A stretch of DNA of 64,000 bases, taken from assembly GCF_900240215.1 (NCBI RefSeq), contig NZ_LT964681.1, positions 718,187 to 782,186 of the forward strand, read 5' to 3'. Shown here in pieces: positions 43,886 to 52,649 of the stretch. The notes beneath the pieces were generated by a model that had not been told where the DNA came from, did not search any database, and saw only the letters and a program-made list of their open reading frames with translations. This DNA comes from Raoultibacter timonensis (GTDB taxonomy: Bacteria; Actinomycetota; Coriobacteriia; Coriobacteriales; Eggerthellaceae). Position 1 is the stretch's first letter. Each line of letters opens with the position of its first letter. Position numbers and translations under genes: made by a program.

Positions 43886-45865
43886 ATGGAACTCACCAGA
43901 AGGAGTTTTCTCGGAATCGCCGGTATGGCGGGAATCGCGGCGGCGGGCGCTGGATTGGCGGGATGCGCGGCAGCCCCCGCAAACGACGGGGCGTCGCAGA
44001 GCAAAACCGACGGAGCCTCAGACGAAGACAAGAAAAGCAGCGGTGCAACCCGCAATGCCGTAGCAACCTATACCTGCGACGTCTGCATATGCGGCGCTGG
44101 CAACTCCGGTCTTTCGGCTGCTGTAGAAGCTGCCCAGCAGGGGCTCGGCGTTGTCGTTCTCGAAAAGCACGGGGGGACCGGCGGTGGCGGCATCGGCACC
44201 GAAGGCGTATTCGCCGTCAACTCGAAGATGCAGCAAGAAGCGGGGATAACCATCGAACCTGCTGAAGTGATCTCCACCGAGATGGAATACTCGCACAATC
44301 GCGCGAACGGGCTAAAATGGCTTGACCTCATCGAAGCATCAGGAGACAACATCAGCTGGCTCAAGGAGTGCGGCGTCAACTTCACCGGGGTCGTCGACGA
44401 TTACCATGGCGGCAAGTTCGAAACGTTCCATTGGTTCGGCGAAAATCGCGCTCATGACGATTTCTCTCCCGCCATGACCGCTACGGCAAAAGACCTCGGT
44501 GTGCAATTCCTCATGAACTGTCCCGCCACCGATCTGATTCAAGACTCCGACGGCACGGTTACCGGCGTGTACGGGCGCAAGCTCAATGGCGATTACGTAC
44601 AGGTGAATGCGAAGGCCGTCGTATTGAGCACCGGCGGCTTCGCCAACAACGACGAGTACCTGCAAGAAGGCGGCTTCTCCGACACCTCGAATGTAAAGCG
44701 TTTTCTGTACGGTTACGATGGGGACGGCGTGCGCATGGCGATCGAGGCGGGCGGCGCAAGCAACATACCCCGGATGTCAGGCCTTATGCAGCTGACGGTA
44801 TCGGGTGCCCCCGGTGGCGAGTACGGCACGTTCGGCCGCGGAGACGGCCTGGTCGTTGCAGGTCATAACGCGTGCTCTCTGTGGATCAACGAAGACGGCG
44901 AGCGCTTCTGCGCGGAGTCTGCCGGCATCGAAAACTGGATGGCCGACATGATCCCTTCGCTCGTCCATCAGAAGCTCTACTCGATCTACGATTCCAAGAC
45001 ATTCAAAGATGCCTATGACGGGATGATCGCTCCCCGCATCGATTGGGAAGCAACACAGGCCGAACTCGAAGAACGCATCACCGAGAACCCATACGGCGAT
45101 TTCTTCAGCGCCGATACGCTCGAAGAACTCGCCAAGAAGGCCTGCGATGCGCTCGAACTCGATTACGATACCGTGATCGACTCCATCAATACCTACAACG
45201 AGATGTGCGACGCCGGCCACGATGCGTACTTCGGCAAACCGGGCGAGTACATGCAGAAGCTCGACAACCCGCCTTTCTACTTCTGCTACATGCCCCAATC
45301 CTGCATGGTCACGTTCGGCGGCATCCGAACGAATCGCAAGATGGAGGTCGTCGACAAGAACGGCAAGCCGGTTCCCGGACTCTACTCGGCGGGCGTGGAC
45401 TCAGCGGATCTCTGGCCGAACATCTACACCATCAACGTACCGGGCGGCACCAACGCGAACAACATCAACTCCGGCAGGTTCGCCTCCAAATTCGCCGCAG
45501 AGTACATCGGATCGAACAAAGCCGGCTCGGTCTCATCCGAAGGCGACACGAGCGAATCGATTCCCGACACCTCTTGGGCAATGCCCGAAGGAACGTTGAA
45601 GGACGGCACGTACTCCGATACCGAGTTCGGCATGTTCAGCGACATCACCGTAACCGTGATCGTATCGGGTGGCAAGATTACCGATATCGTGCAGGAAAAC
45701 GAGCTTGAGACAACCTACGTCGGCGTAGCGGCCATGGAGAACACGCTCATTCCCGAGGTTCTCGAAAAGCAGACTCCCGCCGTCGATACGGTGGCTGGAG
45801 CGACGCGCACCTCCGACGCGTTCCGCACCGCCGTACAGAAATGCTGCGAGCAAGCGGCTTCGTAG
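43886..45865 (+). CDS. Tat-exported FAD reductase with FMN-binding domain (flavoprotein 3)
   Basis: A 659-residue Tat lipoprotein: TRRSFLG (R5-R6) and a lipobox to C27 (GLAGC). The FAD domain begins TCDVCICGAGNSGLSAAVEA near residue 60. NEDGERFCAES replaces the fumarate-reductase GKRFVNE box, and the Arg402 position reads IENW. The Arg544 loop is IYTINVPGGTNAN, with no Arg. Residues about 565-659 are an FMN_bind domain with VDTVAGATRTSDAF; the threonine of AGAT is where ApbE attaches FMN covalently. Urocanate reductase-type enzymes combine the same two domains. The bound FMN can take electrons directly, so no cytochrome partner is needed, and none is adjacent. Confidence 0.87.
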   Translation: MELTRRSFLGIAGMAGIAAAGAGLAGCAAAPANDGASQSKTDGASDEDKKSSGATRNAVATYTCDVCICGAGNSGLSAAVEAAQQGLGVVVLEKHGGTGGGGIGTEGVFAVNSKMQQEAGITIEPAEVISTEMEYSHNRANGLKWLDLIEASGDNISWLKECGVNFTGVVDDYHGGKFETFHWFGENRAHDDFSPAMTATAKDLGVQFLMNCPATDLIQDSDGTVTGVYGRKLNGDYVQVNAKAVVLSTGGFANNDEYLQEGGFSDTSNVKRFLYGYDGDGVRMAIEAGGASNIPRMSGLMQLTVSGAPGGEYGTFGRGDGLVVAGHNACSLWINEDGERFCAESAGIENWMADMIPSLVHQKLYSIYDSKTFKDAYDGMIAPRIDWEATQAELEERITENPYGDFFSADTLEELAKKACDALELDYDTVIDSINTYNEMCDAGHDAYFGKPGEYMQKLDNPPFYFCYMPQSCMVTFGGIRTNRKMEVVDKNGKPVPGLYSAGVDSADLWPNIYTINVPGGTNANNINSGRFASKFAAEYIGSNKAGSVSSEGDTSESIPDTSWAMPEGTLKDGTYSDTEFGMFSDITVTVIVSGGKITDIVQENELETTYVGVAAMENTLIPEVLEKQTPAVDTVAGATRTSDAFRTAVQKCCEQAAS

Positions 45866-45931
45866 CAGACTGCAGCCCTCGCGGCCAAAGCAGGCATCCG
45901 AGCTCATCCCGTCATCGGATGCCAATACGGC

Positions 45932-45966
45932 AAAAGAGGTCGCGTCATCGAACGCGACCTCTTTTT
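45932..45966. terminator. Bidirectional Rho-independent terminator
   Basis: AAAAGAGGTCGCGT and ACGCGACCTCTTTT form a perfect 14-bp stem around six bases, with a T-run on either strand. It ends both flavoprotein 3 and the converging glycyl-radical-like gene. Confidence 0.9.
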
Positions 45967-45993
45967 ACCTCGCTGCATGCGCCGCGCGTGCCG

Positions 45994-46344
45994 TTAGCAC
46001 CCGTTCGAGCAGGCGAACGCTGCTTCGGGACGATTGGTTCCGTGCTTCACGCGATCATGCTCTTCGGAGCTCTTCGCATTGTTCCAGCGATCCATCGTTC
46101 CCACCAAATACCCGGTGATGCGACGAATGCGATCGAACGGCACGGGAGCTAAGCCGTAGCTGATGCCGACGTCCTCGCCGTCCACTTCAAGCTTGAGCCA
46201 CTCGAGCGTGTCGGTAGGGTACAGCTCGCGAGCACGTGAGATATAGGCGCCGATCTCCTTCTCGGAAACAGGGGCATCTCCCTCGTTCGCGTATTCGATG
46301 GTCACATCGATGCCGGATACCTGCTGCTTTACCGTCTGCGTCAT
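45994..46344 (-). CDS. Stand-alone NrdD C-terminal (glycyl-radical-type) domain protein
   Basis: A 116-residue protein. Residues 72-102, with RIRRITGYLVGTMDRWNNAK and then EEHDRVKHG, follow the last 35 residues of anaerobic ribonucleotide reductase NrdD (E. coli RVCGYLG...FNAGK...VKRRVKH). Gly78 matches the radical glycine Gly681. The large catalytic barrel is missing and the N-terminal 70 residues are unrelated to it. Two cysteines at the end (CSNGC) may bind a metal. Known stand-alone glycyl-radical proteins such as GrcA repair a damaged partner enzyme, so a spare-part role for NrdD is possible. Alternatively it is an inactive or regulatory paralogue. It is well spaced from its neighbours and terminated properly. 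Confidence 0.65.
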   Translation of the reverse strand: MTQTVKQQVSGIDVTIEYANEGDAPVSEKEIGAYISRARELYPTDTLEWLKLEVDGEDVGISYGLAPVPFDRIRRITGYLVGTMDRWNNAKSSEEHDRVKHGTNRPEAAFACSNGC

Positions 46345-46731
46345 GGCGAGCTCCTTTTGCTATGTTTATAGTAACAATTTTTGACTGGAGCAATCCTATC
46401 ACAGCACCGTGCTCCGATCCACCAGATTTTGTTAACAATCCGGCAAACGAAGCCAGATCTGGTAGATACGCTCGCGTTGCTTGAACCAAAACGACCCTCG
46501 TCGCCGCATACGCTCTTCGTTCGCCCGAGACTGCCCGTCAGCCATTCATCCCCTGAAATCGAAAAACCCGATGGGCCATCTGATATTGATATCACCAGCT
46601 TAAAACCAGGCGCGGCATCGTGCGCTACCATGGACAGTACATTCTTTGGGGAACTGGGGAATCAAAGGTCTTGGGAGAGACTTACCGCCGATCGGGCACA
46701 ATAACCCGCCGGCTGCGCACAGGGGGTTGTC
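46345..46731. other. Divergent intergenic region, no gene supported
   Basis: 387 bases between the glycyl-radical-like gene and the antiporter. It contains the dyad TGATAT-TG-ATATCA at 46581-46594 and, further left, CCAGAT/ATCTGG copies. Minus-strand frames here do not resemble proteins. Confidence 0.4.
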
Positions 46732-48114
46732 ATGGATATCGGGAACACGCTTCCGCTTTGGAGCATCATACCGTTCGCCGGCATGCTGCTTTCAATTGCA
46801 ATATTTCCGCTGGTAAAAGGCGAGTGGTGGGAGAAGCACCAGCTGCATGTCGCCCTGTTCTGGTCGGTGATCTTCCTCGTGCCCTTCACGATATTCTACG
46901 GCATCGGCGAAGCCACCTACCAGTTCCTCGAGATCATCGTCCTCGATTACGTCCCGTTCATCATCTTGCTCTTCGGATTGTTCGTCGTCGCGGGAGGCAT
47001 CCACATCAAAGGCACGATAGCCGGCACGACGAGGAACAACGTCATCCTGCTCGCCATCGGCACGTTCCTCGCAAGCTGGGTCGGCACGACGGGCGCGGCG
47101 ATGCTGCTCATCCGTCCCGTCCTGCGCGCGAATTCCTGGCGACGCAACAAGACCCACATCGTCGTGTTCTTCATTTTCCTCGTAGCGAACATCGGCGGCT
47201 GCTTGACCCCCATCGGCGATCCCCCGCTGTTCCTTGGCTATCTGCGCGGCGTACCGTTCTTCTGGACGCTCCAGCACATCTGGCCGATTCTTTTATTGAA
47301 CACCGCCGTCCTGCTGTTCGTATTCGCTCTCATCGATCGCCACTTCGTCAAGAAAGAGGGCAAAGAGGGAAAGGAGGCGCTCGATCTCGAGGAGGAAGCG
47401 ACGGAGCGCGTTCCGATCCGCATCGAAGGCGCCCATAACCTCGTCTTCTTGGCGATGATCATCGTCGCGGTCATCCTCAACGGCGCGATTCCCCAGACAG
47501 ACGCGTTCCTCGATCCCGCCACGGGCCTCGTGTTCGGAATCAGCATCCACGAGCACATCCATCTGGGATTCAACTACTTCCTCCAGATCATCCTCATCCT
47601 GCTGGCCGCATTCCTCTCGATGCGCACCACGAAGAAGGCGATCCGCGAAAGCAACGACTTCGAATGGGCTCCGATAGCCGAAGTGGCCAAGCTGTTCATC
47701 GGCATATTCATCACGATGATCCCCGCTCTGGCGATCCTGCGCGCCAACGGCGCGAGCCTCGGCCTCGATACGCCGATCCAGCTGTTCTGGTCGACAGGCC
47801 TGCTCTCGAGCTTCCTCGACAACTCGCCGACCTACGTGGTGTTCCTCACCGCCGCCGGCGCCCTCGACTACGGCGGCATGGATGCCGTGATTACAACCGC
47901 CGGGGCCATCGCGCCTGCGCTGCTTCTGGCCGTATCCGCCGGCGCTGTGTTCATGGGTGCGATCACCTACATCGGCAACGCCCCGAACTTCATGGTGAAA
48001 TCGATAGCAGAGCGCTCGGGGGTGAAGATGCCGAGTTTCTTCGGCTACATGGGATGGTCATGCGCCATACTCGTGCCCCTGTTCCTGCTCGATACAGTAT
48101 TATTCTTCCTATAG
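46732..48114 (+). CDS. Sodium:proton antiporter, NhaD/ArsB-type ion transporter
   Basis: A 460-residue carrier with eleven to thirteen hydrophobic segments of the ion-transporter superfamily. GTFLASWVGTTGAAMLLIRP and TPIGDPPLFLGYLRGVPFFW are the repeated discontinuous-helix motifs of NhaD proteins. The second copy near residue 360 reads LSSFLDNSPTYVVFLTAAG, and YIGNAPNFMVKSIAE follows. A charged loop (KKEGKEGKEALDLEEEATE) divides the halves. It has AGGGGG close before the ATG. It should exchange Na+ for H+, as NhaA does, so the window encodes two different sodium antiporters. It is not in an operon. Confidence 0.82.
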   Translation: MDIGNTLPLWSIIPFAGMLLSIAIFPLVKGEWWEKHQLHVALFWSVIFLVPFTIFYGIGEATYQFLEIIVLDYVPFIILLFGLFVVAGGIHIKGTIAGTTRNNVILLAIGTFLASWVGTTGAAMLLIRPVLRANSWRRNKTHIVVFFIFLVANIGGCLTPIGDPPLFLGYLRGVPFFWTLQHIWPILLLNTAVLLFVFALIDRHFVKKEGKEGKEALDLEEEATERVPIRIEGAHNLVFLAMIIVAVILNGAIPQTDAFLDPATGLVFGISIHEHIHLGFNYFLQIILILLAAFLSMRTTKKAIRESNDFEWAPIAEVAKLFIGIFITMIPALAILRANGASLGLDTPIQLFWSTGLLSSFLDNSPTYVVFLTAAGALDYGGMDAVITTAGAIAPALLLAVSAGAVFMGAITYIGNAPNFMVKSIAERSGVKMPSFFGYMGWSCAILVPLFLLDTVLFFL

Positions 48115-48274
48115 GACAAAGACTCGGCTTCATGCGGCGCTTTTGATACAACTTCTCGTTTAAGCTGATTGGATTTTATATAAGGGACTACGGTTTCTCC
48201 TTTATGCTGATAAGCACCGCTTTTTCTGGCGGTAAGATACGTGATGTGTGCGGCTCGGCGATCGGAAACCATCC

Positions 48275-49366
48275 ATGTCGAAAGACTTCAGCAATCCCCG
48301 TAAACTCGGTTTCATGCGGGTGCTTCAGGTATTCTTCGCCATCAACATCGTGCTCACCATCTCGATGCTGGTCTTCTACGTCAAAGGCAGCTATACCCTC
48401 GGGTTCTCGGATGCCCTCGATCTGGTCAACCTGCTGTTCGACGGAATCAGCTTCTGGCTCATCTGGCAACGGAAGAAGTACACGCGGGCGTTCATCATCT
48501 CCTTTAGCCTCTTCAACATCGCCATCGGCTCCATCTACAACGTCGCAACGGGCAGTTTCGATGTTGTCGGGCAGCTGATCGCTTCGTCCTCCGATATCGT
48601 TCTGCTCGCATACTTCCTCACGTCACGGAGGGCGAAAGCTGTTCTGACCCAGCCCTTCACCGCCGAGGTCAAGCAGCGCGATCTCGAGAAGCACATCAAC
48701 TACTACCAGCCGAAAACCTGGGCGTTCTGGCGCAACCTCATCATCTACTTCTGCGTGTTCAGCGTGGTAGGCCACTGGATGGAAGCGGGATACTGCACCC
48801 TCATCCGCTTCGGGCTGCTCCCCGGAATCTACGACCCGGCCTCCCAGATATGGTCCGACTGGCTCTATCCTTTCTGCGTGTACGGATTCGGCGCCGTCGC
48901 GTGCGTTCTTTTGCTCTTCCCCATCAAAAACTTCCTTGAGAAGAAGATCGGCAGCCGCATCGTTCCGCTTCTCATCAGCTTCGCCATCAACGCCCTCGTT
49001 TGCACGCTCATCGAGCTCGCCATGGGTCTGATGCTCAACCAGCCCCTCCCCGACGGCACGCTGCCCCTGTGGGATTACAGCGACATGTTCTGCAACTTCA
49101 TGGGGCAGGTCTGCCTGCAAAACGCAATCGCCTTCGGCATCGTCGCCACCTTGATGACATGGGTTATCTATCCAGGGCTGGAATCGCTCATACGGAAAAT
49201 TCCGAAGGATCTCATGAACATCGGCTTCATCGTTGTCGTCATCGGCTTCTGCATCTTGTTCTTCTTCTACTGCGTCAACGTTGTCGTACCCGATTGGGCT
49301 ATCGAAGACGATGAGCAATACGCCGCAGAAGCGATCCAAGAACCCGAAGCCGACACGCAATCATAG
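48275..49366 (+). CDS. CmpB-like putative transporter permease (PF06541 type), long form
   Basis: A 363-residue membrane protein. Residues about 1-130 carry four hydrophobic helices of their own. Residues about 150-350 form the CmpB-like domain: WAFWRNLIIYFCVFSVVGHWMEAGYC, quoted only by its ends WAFWRNL and VVGHWMEAGYC, then YPFCVYGFGA, LIELAMGLMLNQP and LPLWDYSDM. The neighbour 22 bases downstream repeats this domain alone. The family is annotated as putative ABC transporter permease, but there is no ATPase next to it and the function is unknown. The start is taken as ATG at 48275; a GTG at 48248 is also possible. Confidence 0.7.
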   Translation: MSKDFSNPRKLGFMRVLQVFFAINIVLTISMLVFYVKGSYTLGFSDALDLVNLLFDGISFWLIWQRKKYTRAFIISFSLFNIAIGSIYNVATGSFDVVGQLIASSSDIVLLAYFLTSRRAKAVLTQPFTAEVKQRDLEKHINYYQPKTWAFWRNLIIYFCVFSVVGHWMEAGYCTLIRFGLLPGIYDPASQIWSDWLYPFCVYGFGAVACVLLLFPIKNFLEKKIGSRIVPLLISFAINALVCTLIELAMGLMLNQPLPDGTLPLWDYSDMFCNFMGQVCLQNAIAFGIVATLMTWVIYPGLESLIRKIPKDLMNIGFIVVVIGFCILFFFYCVNVVVPDWAIEDDEQYAAEAIQEPEADTQS

Positions 49367-49388
49367 GGAACCGATCGGAGCATGCACC

Positions 49389-49991
49389 ATGCCCATGCTT
49401 TCCAAAGATGACGAGCTTGCTGGTTACGCACCCGACTCATGGGCGTTTTGGAGAAACCTCGCCGTCTACTTTTGCGCGTTCAGCGTAATCGGACATTGGC
49501 TCGAGATAGCATATTGCACCTTTATGAACTTATTCGACATCGTCGATGCCGATTCGCTCGTGTGGGACGATCCGATGTATCCGTTCCTCGTCTACGGCAT
49601 TGGCACGGCCGTTTGCACGATCGCGCTTGTGCCGCTTAAGCTGAAGCTTATCGAACGCCGCAAAACCATGGCGGCCGCCAGTGCGCAGTTCTTTATCGTC
49701 ACGGTGATCGTCTGCATGCTCATGGAGCTTGCGATGGGGTTTATGCTGAACCAGCCGAACGCTGCGGGAGTTTACCCCCTCTGGGACAACTCGCAGCTTC
49801 CGCTCAACATCCTGAGCCAGGCGTGGCTGGTAAACGATATAGCGCTCGGAGCCCTCGCCATGCTGTACACCTGGGGCATCTATCCGCTATGCGAGAAGCT
49901 GCTAGCCAAGCTCCCGCCCATCGCCATGAATGTAATGGCAGCGATCGTCGTCTCCTCATTCATTGTGCTCTGCATTGTCAAATTCGGCTGA
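49389..49991 (+). CDS. CmpB-like putative transporter permease, short paralogue
   Basis: A 200-residue membrane protein with five to six helices, matching the C-terminal domain of the gene before it: WAFWRNLAVYFCAFSVIGHW, MYPFLVYGIGT, MELAMGFMLNQP and YPLWDNSQLPLN. The 22-base gap and an upstream GGAG suggest co-expression, perhaps as a heterodimer. It is likely the result of a tandem duplication followed by loss or gain of the N-terminal half. Function unknown. Confidence 0.7.
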   Translation: MPMLSKDDELAGYAPDSWAFWRNLAVYFCAFSVIGHWLEIAYCTFMNLFDIVDADSLVWDDPMYPFLVYGIGTAVCTIALVPLKLKLIERRKTMAAASAQFFIVTVIVCMLMELAMGFMLNQPNAAGVYPLWDNSQLPLNILSQAWLVNDIALGALAMLYTWGIYPLCEKLLAKLPPIAMNVMAAIVVSSFIVLCIVKFG

Positions 49992-50128
49992 TCGCGGCGA
50001 TTTTCCCAACGATGGTCGGAACCCGACTCGCTTTGCGGCGCTTGGCACCGGACCTCGCGAAGCGCAACGCCAGGGCTCCTGAAGGATCGCCCTCGCCATC
50101 ATCGCACCACCATCCGCAGAGCCGCTCG

Positions 50129-50161
50129 TGTGCCGAAGGCCGCAACGCCGCCCTCGGCACA
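50129..50161 (-). terminator. Hairpin between CmpB and the exported flavin oxidoreductase
   Basis: TGTGCCGA and TCGGCACA form an 8-bp stem with an inner GGC/GCC pair. It lies 20 bases past the stop of the minus-strand oxidoreductase gene. Confidence 0.5.
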
Positions 50162-50181
50162 TCGGAGCTTAACGATATAGC

Positions 50182-52431
50182 CTACAAAGCCCGCGCGGTA
50201 AGGTTGCCGGCAGCAATGGCCTCGGCAATGTTCCACGGCTTTTTGCAATCGCCGATCACATGGGTTTCGATTCCCGACACGGCATCGGCGATGCTGGAAT
50301 CGGGAAGCATATCCATGGCCTCGATCACCGTATCGCATGCAACGGTAATGTCGACGCCGGTTTCACCGCTGACAACAACGCTTCCGTCTTCCACTGCCTT
50401 TATCTCCGCATGGGGCCAAACCCTCATGCCCCGAGCATAGAGCGTCGGCATGACGAAGGTCTTGACCCAGTTCGATTGGCCCTTGTCCACATCGTCCATC
50501 GAGTCGGGCGTCACCATGGTAACCTGCTTGCCTTGAGCCATCAGGTACAGCGCGGTATCGACCGCCTGGGCGTTCGAACCCGCAATGACGACCTTGTCTC
50601 CGACGTCGGCCGTCAAGAAGTCGGCAAGGGGCACGATTTTCGTTCCCGCCGTCTCCGACAGCCCCAGGGTATCGCGGAGACCGCCCGTTGCGACAACCAC
50701 AACATCGGGGCTCTTTTCCTTGATGAAATCGGCGTCGACCTCCTGCCCCGTAACAACAGACACCCCCGTCACTTCCAGCTGCCGCGCGAGATAAGCACGG
50801 AGAGCATCGAGGTTCTCGTGCGATCCTTTGACGGCATGCGCGAAATCGAGCAGGCCGCCGACCGATTCCTTCTTTTCGTATATCGTAACGCTGTGTCCGC
50901 GCAGCGCGGCGATGCGGGCCGCCTCCATGCCTGCCGGGCCTGCTCCAACAACCATGACGTTTTTCACCGCAGAGGCTTCAGGAAGATCGAAGCCTTCGGG
51001 CATCGGTTCGCGGTACGCGCGTTGCGTGCAGGCGTTTACGCGGCAGTGCTCGTACACCTTGCCCTCTTCGTTGTAATCGAAGTGGCAATGCAGGCAACGA
51101 GTGCAGGGGGCGATCTCGTCGAGCTTGCCGTCCTTAAGCTTGTTGGCGTACTCGGGATCTACCGTAAGGGGTCGATTCATAAGCAGGAAGTCGACCTTGC
51201 CGTCGGTCAGCGCCGTCTCGAAATACTCGGGCGCGTGCGCGGGGTCCATGTAGGTAACCGTTCCTACGGGAATCGATACAGCATCCTTGAACTCCTTTGC
51301 CACATCGAGCATCATTCCGCATCCGGAGTATTCGCTGATCAGCTTTCCTTCCCAATGGCGCGTGAAGTCGAATTGGGTGCCGTACGCAGTCGTACCGTCT
51401 ATGCCGTACCCGGTAAAGTACAAGTCCGAAGCAAACTGGCATACGTGCATGCCCAGGGGTCCCAATCGAACATGAAGGCTGTCGGCGCCCGCCGCCTCGA
51501 GCAGTTTCGCTATTTCCAGATTCTCCTCGACGGTTGTCATGAGCGAGCTATCGCCAAGGTTGAGATCGTTTTCTTCGATGCCGTTGATAAGAACCTGCAC
51601 GACAAAATCTTCGCCGCATTCCTTCTTGATTCCCTCGATGATCTCGCACACGAAACGCGAGCGGTTCTCGAACGACTGGGGGCCGTACTCGTCTTCGCGA
51701 TGGTTGCGCATGCGGGAGAAGAACGACTGCCCGATATTGTTGCCCGCCGCATTGATCTCAACAGCGTCGAATCCGTAGTCTTTGAGCTTTTGAGCCGCTG
51801 CAACGGTATCGGCTTGGATCAGGGCGATTTCCTCGGGAGTCATATCGCCGGCAACCGCAGAGGCGAACGCCCCCGATGCATCTTGCTTGGTTCCGCTGAA
51901 CACGATACCCATGCAAGAAAGCTGGTATCCCACATAGGCCCCCTCTTCGTGGATGCCGTCGGCAATCCTCTTGAAGGGTATCTTGTCCATCGCCTGGGCT
52001 CTTGCATTCGGGAAGTGCTCGTACTTGTCGGCGCAGTCTTCCATCCACACGAGATCGATGCCGCCTCGAGCGAAGCTTGTGTAGTAATCGACGATTTCAT
52101 CTTCGTTGTTCTGGGTATCGGAACCGGCAGCCGATTTGACCATGCGATTCGACAGTTCAAGCGAACCGATTTTCACACCCGAGAACAGCGTTGCGAAATC
52201 CGAGGCTCCTTTGGCGAGATCCGCATCCTGCGGGTTGAGCTTCGAGGGTGCCTGCCGAATCGCCGTCGCATCGTCGGCAGCAGGAGCGCTCGCCGAAGAT
52301 GCAGCCGGAGCGGTATCCGCCTTGGGAGCGCAGCCGACAAGACCGCTTCCCACCAGTGCGCCGCCCGCAGCGGTAAACGCCGCCCCCTTGAGGAAGCTCC
52401 TCCTCGATAGTCCCGTTTTCTGATTGCTCAT
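50182..52431 (-). CDS. Tat-exported old-yellow-enzyme type flavin oxidoreductase with Fe-S cluster
   Basis: A 749-residue three-domain enzyme of the 2,4-dienoyl-CoA reductase/BaiCD/trimethylamine dehydrogenase type. An FMN TIM barrel (residues about 75-430) includes SLELSNRMVKSAAGSD and the catalytic-pocket stretch FDAVEINAAGNNIGQSFFS. It is followed by a [4Fe-4S] motif (CTRCLHC at about 443-449, plus a later C in EHCRVNAC) and an FAD/NAD(P) domain from VMVVGAGPAGMEAARIAALRG. Unlike its cytosolic relatives it begins with a Tat signal (SRRSFLKG, R10-R11) and a lipobox to C34 (GLVGC), so it would work outside the membrane, where NADH is absent. Its electron donor is thus unclear. The LuxR gene lies upstream on the same strand. 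An ATG six bases earlier is possible. Confidence 0.85.
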   Translation of the reverse strand: MSNQKTGLSRRSFLKGAAFTAAGGALVGSGLVGCAPKADTAPAASSASAPAADDATAIRQAPSKLNPQDADLAKGASDFATLFSGVKIGSLELSNRMVKSAAGSDTQNNEDEIVDYYTSFARGGIDLVWMEDCADKYEHFPNARAQAMDKIPFKRIADGIHEEGAYVGYQLSCMGIVFSGTKQDASGAFASAVAGDMTPEEIALIQADTVAAAQKLKDYGFDAVEINAAGNNIGQSFFSRMRNHREDEYGPQSFENRSRFVCEIIEGIKKECGEDFVVQVLINGIEENDLNLGDSSLMTTVEENLEIAKLLEAAGADSLHVRLGPLGMHVCQFASDLYFTGYGIDGTTAYGTQFDFTRHWEGKLISEYSGCGMMLDVAKEFKDAVSIPVGTVTYMDPAHAPEYFETALTDGKVDFLLMNRPLTVDPEYANKLKDGKLDEIAPCTRCLHCHFDYNEEGKVYEHCRVNACTQRAYREPMPEGFDLPEASAVKNVMVVGAGPAGMEAARIAALRGHSVTIYEKKESVGGLLDFAHAVKGSHENLDALRAYLARQLEVTGVSVVTGQEVDADFIKEKSPDVVVVATGGLRDTLGLSETAGTKIVPLADFLTADVGDKVVIAGSNAQAVDTALYLMAQGKQVTMVTPDSMDDVDKGQSNWVKTFVMPTLYARGMRVWPHAEIKAVEDGSVVVSGETGVDITVACDTVIEAMDMLPDSSIADAVSGIETHVIGDCKKPWNIAEAIAAGNLTARAL

Positions 52432-52483
52432 GTGCATATCCCCTTCCTTGGTCGTACGTCAGGCGCAGTGCCTGCTTCCTCGA

Positions 52484-52514
52484 GGGGCCCGGCAATGCTC
52501 GTCTGCCGAGCCCC
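52484..52514. terminator. Hairpin between LuxR (module 4) and its oxidoreductase
   Basis: GGGGCCCGGCA and TGCCGAGCCCC pair at ten of eleven positions around a nine-base loop. It may terminate the LuxR transcript or be a leader structure of the oxidoreductase gene 50 bases on. Confidence 0.45.
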
Positions 52515-52649
52515 AACGCCGAAAACGATATGCCGCAAGCAACGTGCAGACCATTGCTCAAAAGGCCGATTTTGGTTTTCGGGGAATCGCTCAAAGGGTT
52601 GATGCTGCGCTCATCGGGGAAAACGACTATGAAAAGCCAAACGAATCGG

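Noticed and set aside
46341..46631. 96-codon minus-strand frame upstream of the glycyl-radical-like gene
   Set aside because: No ribosome-binding site, odd composition and no similarity; it lies in the divergent promoter region.
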